Shown here: positions 6,789-9,876 of the stretch, piece by piece | Position numbering within the stretch: the stretch's first letter is position 1 | Layout: the number at the start of each line of letters is the position of its first letter | Source of the DNA: JBFGRM01 sp041563675 | GTDB lineage: Bacteria; Nitrospirota; Nitrospiria; Nitrospirales; Nitrospiraceae | Direction: 5' to 3' | NCBI GenBank assembly: GCA_041563675.1 | Contig: JBFGRM010000079.1 | Coordinates: 1-9,876 of the forward strand | Length of the DNA: 9,876 nucleotides | Made by a program: the position numbers and the translations under genes | The notes under the pieces: model-generated | Told to the model about the DNA's origin: nothing | Seen by the model: the letters and a program-made list of their open reading frames with translations, nothing else | Databases searched by the model: none

Positions 6789-8288
6789 TTAGGACAGCCG
6801 GGGTCGGTGAGTGCGGGGGCGCTTGGCAGTGCGGGTGTAGATCTTCGCCTCCACGAATAAGGTCACAAGGGTCCCATCGATCTCCCCGCGACCGGCCTTC
6901 TGTTCCAAAATCTCAAGGGCCTTTGTCGGAGGCACCGCGGCCTTGTAGGGGCGGTCCGCCGCAGCGAGTGCATCGTAGATGTCGGCGATCGTCATGATGC
7001 GGGATTGGACGGGAATCTGGTCCATCAGAATCCGACGGGGATACCCGGTCCCGTCAAGCTTCTCATGATGCGCGTAGGCGATGGTTGGAACATGCTGCAG
7101 CGACTTGCTCCAGGGGATCTTTCGGAGATACTCGTAGGTATGGGTCACGTGACTCTCGATCTCCAGGCGCTCCTCCGTCGTGAGCGTGCCGCCGGGAATG
7201 GAGAGCGCGGTGACCTCTTCCGGCGTCAGGTACGGCTTGGGCCCGTCGAAGGACTCGAATCGCAGGCGCGCCATTTCCTGTAATCGATCATACCCACCCC
7301 GCCCTGTGCCGCCCGGCTCGTTACAGTCCAGGACGTGGGCAAACATGTCCTCGAGCTCCTTCAGGCGCCGGGCCAGATCCTGATCCAGCCGGCTGAGCTC
7401 GCGCTTGATGCCGTTCCTTGAGCCTGATTGCAACACCTCCACCTTCTTTCTGAGCATTTCCACCTCGGCCGTCCGCTTGATGAAATCAAAGCGCGCTTTC
7501 ACGAGAGCCAGGTCTCCCGGATACAGCTTGCGTGCCTTCACCAGCACATGCTCGCGGACGCCGACCTTTCCAAAATCGTGCAAGACGGCGGCAAATCGAA
7601 GCTCGCGCATCTGCTCGTCGCTGAATTGGGTGGACGCGTAGGGCCCCCCGTCGGTCCGATCCACCACCTCGGCGAGGCCGCAGGTTAGCAGCGCCACCCG
7701 GTGGCTGTGCCCGCTGGTCGTGGGATCCCGACTTTCAATGGCCTGGACGCTGGCCGAGACAAATCCTTCAAACAAATGTTGAATTTCATCGTATAACTTT
7801 GCATTTTCAATTGCGATTCCTACCTGGTGTCCAAACGCGACGAAACTCTCCAGATCCCGCTCGTCGAACTCACCGCCACCCTTCTTGTTGAGCGCCTGGA
7901 GCACACCGAGCAGCCTGTCGCGCGCAGTCACGGGCACGCACACCATGTTCCGCGTGACGAACCCCGTTTGGGCATCCACCTCCGACCAGAAACGTGAGTC
8001 TTGCTGGACATTGTTGATGACCAGGGGCCGGCCGGTTCGCGCGACGTGCCCGGCAATTCCCTGCCCCATCTGGACGCGGACGTTCTGGACCTGATCGCCC
8101 TTCGCCCCAAGGGCGACCTCGAAATACAGGTCTCCCGATTCCTCCGCCAGCAGGAGCAGCGAGCATGCTTCCGCATGCAGGATCGCGGTGGCGGCATCAA
8201 TGGCGCGCCGACGGATCTCGGCCGGGTCGAGAGAGGAATTCAGGAGGGCGCTGATCTCCTGAAACTTCTTGAGTGCCTCATCGCCCAT
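6789..8288 (-). CDS. GAF-HD-GYP cyclic di-GMP phosphodiesterase
   Basis: This 499-residue cytoplasmic protein has an N-terminal GAF sensor (about 18-165, ending in NKKGGGEFDERDLESF and GIAIENAKLYDEI, typical of the family). A catalytic HD-GYP domain follows (about 175-490). It should hydrolyse c-di-GMP to pGpG and/or GMP. Key residues are present: GHSHRV (193-198), HDFGK (237-241), H380 in ESHVTH, HHE (407-409), the signature DGTGYP (412-417), and D436 in IADIYDAL. About 140 residues separate HDFGK from H380, against roughly 27 in compact HD-GYP proteins; the inserted part (about 257-368) is charged and largely helical. I chose ATG 8288 because GGGAGA stands five bases upstream and the GAF helix follows directly; the frame extends up to 8669 without family resemblance. 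It is divergent from a PilZ gene, linking c-di-GMP removal with sensing. The GAF ligand is unknown. Confidence 0.92.
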   Translation of the reverse strand: MGDEALKKFQEISALLNSSLDPAEIRRRAIDAATAILHAEACSLLLLAEESGDLYFEVALGAKGDQVQNVRVQMGQGIAGHVARTGRPLVINNVQQDSRFWSEVDAQTGFVTRNMVCVPVTARDRLLGVLQALNKKGGGEFDERDLESFVAFGHQVGIAIENAKLYDEIQHLFEGFVSASVQAIESRDPTTSGHSHRVALLTCGLAEVVDRTDGGPYASTQFSDEQMRELRFAAVLHDFGKVGVREHVLVKARKLYPGDLALVKARFDFIKRTAEVEMLRKKVEVLQSGSRNGIKRELSRLDQDLARRLKELEDMFAHVLDCNEPGGTGRGGYDRLQEMARLRFESFDGPKPYLTPEEVTALSIPGGTLTTEERLEIESHVTHTYEYLRKIPWSKSLQHVPTIAYAHHEKLDGTGYPRRILMDQIPVQSRIMTIADIYDALAAADRPYKAAVPPTKALEILEQKAGRGEIDGTLVTLFVEAKIYTRTAKRPRTHRPRLS

Positions 8289-8339
8289 CGAATCTCCCGT
8301 GGAATCCCGTTTACAATGGTGCCGCTGCGTCACTCCCCA

Positions 8340-8345
8340 AGTGTA
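8340..8345 (-). promoter_or_regulatory. Possible extended -10 for the HD-GYP gene
   Basis: On the minus strand TACACT is preceded by TGC, an extended -10 arrangement like the TGC plus TAGGCT at 1361-1369. No good -35 lies 16-18 bases further upstream. Transcription would begin near 8333, giving a leader of about 45 bases before the ATG at 8288. Confidence 0.3.
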
Positions 8346-8466
8346 GCAAACCTCCTCTGGAACCCAGGGCCGGCTTTGCCGGGTCACCCGTTGTGCGGAG
8401 GTGCTAGAAAGCCGGTGAGGCCCGCAAGGCCCGCCCCCACGGGTGTACCCCATTTTGGCCGGTTGC

Positions 8467-8495
8467 TTGACGTTCCGGCCCGGAAATCCTAGCCT
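8467..8495 (+). promoter_or_regulatory. Promoter candidate with palindromic spacer for PilZ gene
   Basis: TTGACG (8467-8472) and TAGCCT (8490-8495) are separated by 17 bases, the ideal spacing. Transcription would begin near 8502, about 20 bases before the ATG at 8524, which supports that start over the one at 8443. The spacer contains TTCCGG and CCGGAA as inverted arms around one base (8473-8485), filling most of the gap between the boxes, as an operator would. Confidence 0.55.
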
Positions 8496-8523
8496 CGGTG
8501 ATGAAGGATTGCGGAAGCCTGCC

Positions 8524-9063
8524 ATGCGAGTGACGTTGACAAGCCCAGCTGACCGTCCCGAGCGGTATCTCGAGCTCGACCACGAGCGGGAGGTCGTCAT
8601 GCTTCTCGGAGCGCAGGATGAGCTGCTGGGATCCGTGAGATGGGAAGTGCTGATCAAGCTCATCGTCACCGCGGCTGCAGATGCAGAGGGACAGGAAAAG
8701 CGGTCCTCCCCGCGGGCCCCCGTGGCTCTGCGGGTTTCCTACCGAACGCGGGATCAGGAGGAGGTCGTCAGCGTCACGCGCGACATCGGGGGAGGCGGGA
8801 CGTTCATTGAGACGGCGACCCCACTGCCGCGTGGAACGGAACTCACCGTCGACTTCGTGCTACCCGACCCTCCGTTCGAACACGTGCGGGCAAAAGCGCG
8901 CGTGGCCTGGGTGCGGGAAGTGGCCGAGCGCATCATCTTCCTGCCGGGTATGGGCGTGCAGTTCGTCGACATCGATTCGCAGGTGCGTGCAGCCATTCAA
9001 CAGCTCGTGCTCAGGCTCAACGAGTCCCGCGGAAACGCGGACCCCTTACAGACCCCGGAATAA
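8524..9063 (+). CDS. PilZ-domain protein with N-terminal extension (TIGR02266-like)
   Basis: This 179-residue protein has a first part (1-57) that I do not recognise and a PilZ domain at about 58-165. The c-di-GMP motifs are RSSPR (60-64, RxxxR) and DIGGGG (87-92), where the usual Ser of N/DxSxxG is Gly89; the GGTFIE that follows is typical of the TIGR02266 branch (myxobacterial PilZ-like). GMGVQFVDI (142-150) is the late-strand motif. It differs clearly from the three small PilZ proteins of this window, which carry RW-GxEFGxEF instead. There is no signal peptide or membrane span. GGAAG (8513-8517) six bases before the ATG, and the promoter at 8467-8495, set the start. It is divergent from the HD-GYP gene, so its ligand may be depleted by its neighbour's product. 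Whether Gly89 weakens binding is unknown. Confidence 0.85.
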   Translation: MRVTLTSPADRPERYLELDHEREVVMLLGAQDELLGSVRWEVLIKLIVTAAADAEGQEKRSSPRAPVALRVSYRTRDQEEVVSVTRDIGGGGTFIETATPLPRGTELTVDFVLPDPPFEHVRAKARVAWVREVAERIIFLPGMGVQFVDIDSQVRAAIQQLVLRLNESRGNADPLQTPE

Positions 9064-9090
9064 TCCTCACCGGCACAGACGATCTCACCG

Positions 9091-9120
9091 TTGACTTCGC
9101 GAGCGCACGACGCCTAAGGT
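9091..9120 (+). promoter_or_regulatory. Promoter candidate for the small 73-residue protein
   Basis: TTGACT (9091-9096) is followed after 18 bases by TAAGGT (9115-9120). Transcription would start near 9127, leaving a short leader that includes the strong AGGAGG at 9135-9140. This makes the in-frame ATG at 9119 unlikely as a start. Confidence 0.45.
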
Positions 9121-9145
9121 GCCTCTTCAGAGAGAGGAGGCCCGT

Positions 9146-9367
9146 ATGCACGACAACAGCTCCAGTTTGGCGATCGAATTACTCGTGAACCACGTCCTGC
9201 ACCTGCGCAGTCAGGTTGAGATTCTCCAGGAACAGCTCAGCCAGGCAGGCCTCGTCTCGCTGGTGACGGTCGAGCGTGATGTCGAGGACAATTGGACCCG
9301 GCATGGAGGGCAGGTGGTCGATGCGTTCTGGGAGGAGGTTCACAAGCTCGGTGCGGGTCGGGGATGA
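9146..9367 (+). CDS. Small hypothetical protein, 73 residues, coiled-coil-like
   Basis: I do not recognise this protein. Residues 8-35 show a heptad-like pattern of Leu, Val and Ile (IELLVNHVLHLRSQVEILQ) that would suit a short dimerising coiled coil. The second half is acidic with two Trp and a possible helix (VVDAFWEEVHKL). There is no signal peptide, membrane span or Cys motif. The ATG at 9146 has AGGAGG five bases upstream (9135-9140), a strong ribosome site and the best evidence that the gene is real; an ATG at 9119 in the same frame is weaker. It sits between two PilZ genes on the same strand, with its own promoter candidate. A partner or adaptor role in the same signalling is only a guess. 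Confidence 0.6.
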   Translation: MHDNSSSLAIELLVNHVLHLRSQVEILQEQLSQAGLVSLVTVERDVEDNWTRHGGQVVDAFWEEVHKLGAGRG

Positions 9368-9407
9368 GCCGATGTTTCGGGCGGCGGTGTTGACGTAGGG
9401 GAAAAAG

Positions 9408-9436
9408 CTTGTGCTCTGGCCTTGAGATGTTACAGT
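9408..9436 (+). promoter_or_regulatory. Promoter candidate for the last PilZ gene
   Basis: TTGTGC (9408-9413) and TACAGT (9431-9436) are 17 bases apart, and TGT precedes the -10, giving an extended -10. The leader would be about 80 bases. A TTGACG at 9389-9394 is an alternative -35, but only a poor -10 (TGCTCT, 9411-9416) lies at the right distance. Confidence 0.4.
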
Positions 9437-9522
9437 GGCGGAAAAGGCTCGCCCCGCAATGATCAGCGCGGTGTCGTCACCGCGTCACGCCTGAACCTCG
9501 AGGGTGTGACAGGGAACGGCGA

Positions 9523-9867
9523 ATGGACGTGAGCCAGGGAGTGCAGGTGATGGATCGGCGCGTCTATCCTCGGTACCCGATGGAGCTTCCCGTCACGTTG
9601 GAAGGTAACGAATGGGCGGGAGAGGGACGCTCACGGGACGTCTCCGCTGGAGGGTGCCGGGTACAGAGTGCCGGCCACATCGATGTCGGCAGCTACGTTA
9701 GAATCAAGCTCTACCACAATCAGAACCCCGCCATGGATATCGATCTCGCGGCGGTTCGCTGGGTCCGCGGGCAGGAATTCGGGCTGGAATTTCTGTACAT
9801 GCACCCCGAGGAATACGAGCGCTTATTGAGCTTCGCCCCCGCCTCCCAACCTCACGCCAACATGTGA
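9523..9867 (+). CDS. Single-domain PilZ protein (predicted c-di-GMP receptor)
   Basis: This 114-residue protein consists of one PilZ domain with both binding motifs in good form: RVYPR (13-17) for RxxxR and DVSAGG (39-44) for N/DxSxxG. The sequence VRWVRGQEFGLEFLYM near residues 77-92 is the same late-strand signature as in the minus-strand PilZ proteins at 180-500 and 650-1027, so the three are probably paralogs. Two starts are possible: ATG 9523 with AGGGA seven bases upstream, or ATG 9550, ten residues before the end of RxxxR, with AGGGAG eight bases upstream. I give the longer form; the shorter one keeps the whole domain. There is no export signal. The gene is complete, with its stop nine bases before the window edge. 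The effector it acts on is unknown. Confidence 0.87.
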   Translation: MDVSQGVQVMDRRVYPRYPMELPVTLEGNEWAGEGRSRDVSAGGCRVQSAGHIDVGSYVRIKLYHNQNPAMDIDLAAVRWVRGQEFGLEFLYMHPEEYERLLSFAPASQPHANM

Positions 9868-9876
9868 CGGTCCGGC

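Larger units (their letters stand above)
8289..8523. other. Divergent control region between HD-GYP and PilZ genes
   Basis: This 235-base region carries the start signals of two divergent genes: the phosphodiesterase (minus, ATG 8288) and a PilZ receptor (plus, ATG 8524). A promoter candidate is present for each direction. The middle (about 8370-8460) is GC-rich with repeated GCCGG and GGCCCGC words but no coding frame of interest. An in-frame ATG at 8443 lies upstream of the proposed plus-strand promoter and is not favoured. Confidence 0.45.

Noticed and set aside
8289..8669. N-terminal extension of the HD-GYP protein to 8669
   Set aside because: The extra 127 codons are Ser/Arg/Pro-rich without domain features, overlap the promoter and start of the divergent PilZ gene, and ATG 8288 has a good ribosome site.

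Overview
The window is GC-rich bacterial DNA with dense, well-formed genes. It has no rRNA, tRNA or mobile element from which to name the organism. Single-domain PilZ proteins, a CHASE2-type adenylate cyclase, a secreted FecR-domain protein and a GAF/HD-GYP protein together suggest a signalling-rich Gram-negative bacterium. Nitrospira-like (Nitrospirota) is my best guess and a deltaproteobacterium the alternative; this is inference from gene content. Two genes with signal peptides, one of them a predicted outer-membrane barrel, show that the cell is diderm.

Layout. Positions 180-1027 hold two minus-strand single-domain PilZ genes. A 453-base divergent intergenic region (1028-1480) follows. 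Next comes a plus-strand block of three envelope genes: a TPR plus beta-barrel outer-membrane protein (1481-3088), a periplasmic FecR-domain protein with a proline-rich tail (3317-4549), and an inner-membrane CHASE2 adenylate cyclase (4686-6773). A GAF/HD-GYP c-di-GMP phosphodiesterase gene lies convergent to the cyclase on the minus strand (6789-8288), with only 15 bases between the stop codons. Divergent from it on the plus strand are a 179-residue PilZ protein with an N-terminal extension (8524-9063), a 73-residue protein of unknown function (9146-9367), and a third small PilZ protein (9523-9867).

How they may work together. The three envelope genes encode one product predicted for each of outer membrane, periplasm and inner membrane, and the last makes cAMP. 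A trans-envelope sensing pathway is a reasonable hypothesis, but interaction is not shown by the sequence. The flanking genes belong to c-di-GMP signalling: one degrading enzyme and four PilZ receptors, with no GGDEF cyclase in the window. Several plus-strand genes have a similar promoter candidate (TTGAC-like -35, 16-18 base spacer, -10 beginning TAG or TAA), which suggests that many of these genes are transcribed separately. I saw no CRISPR array, insertion sequence, RNA gene or convincing intrinsic terminator.
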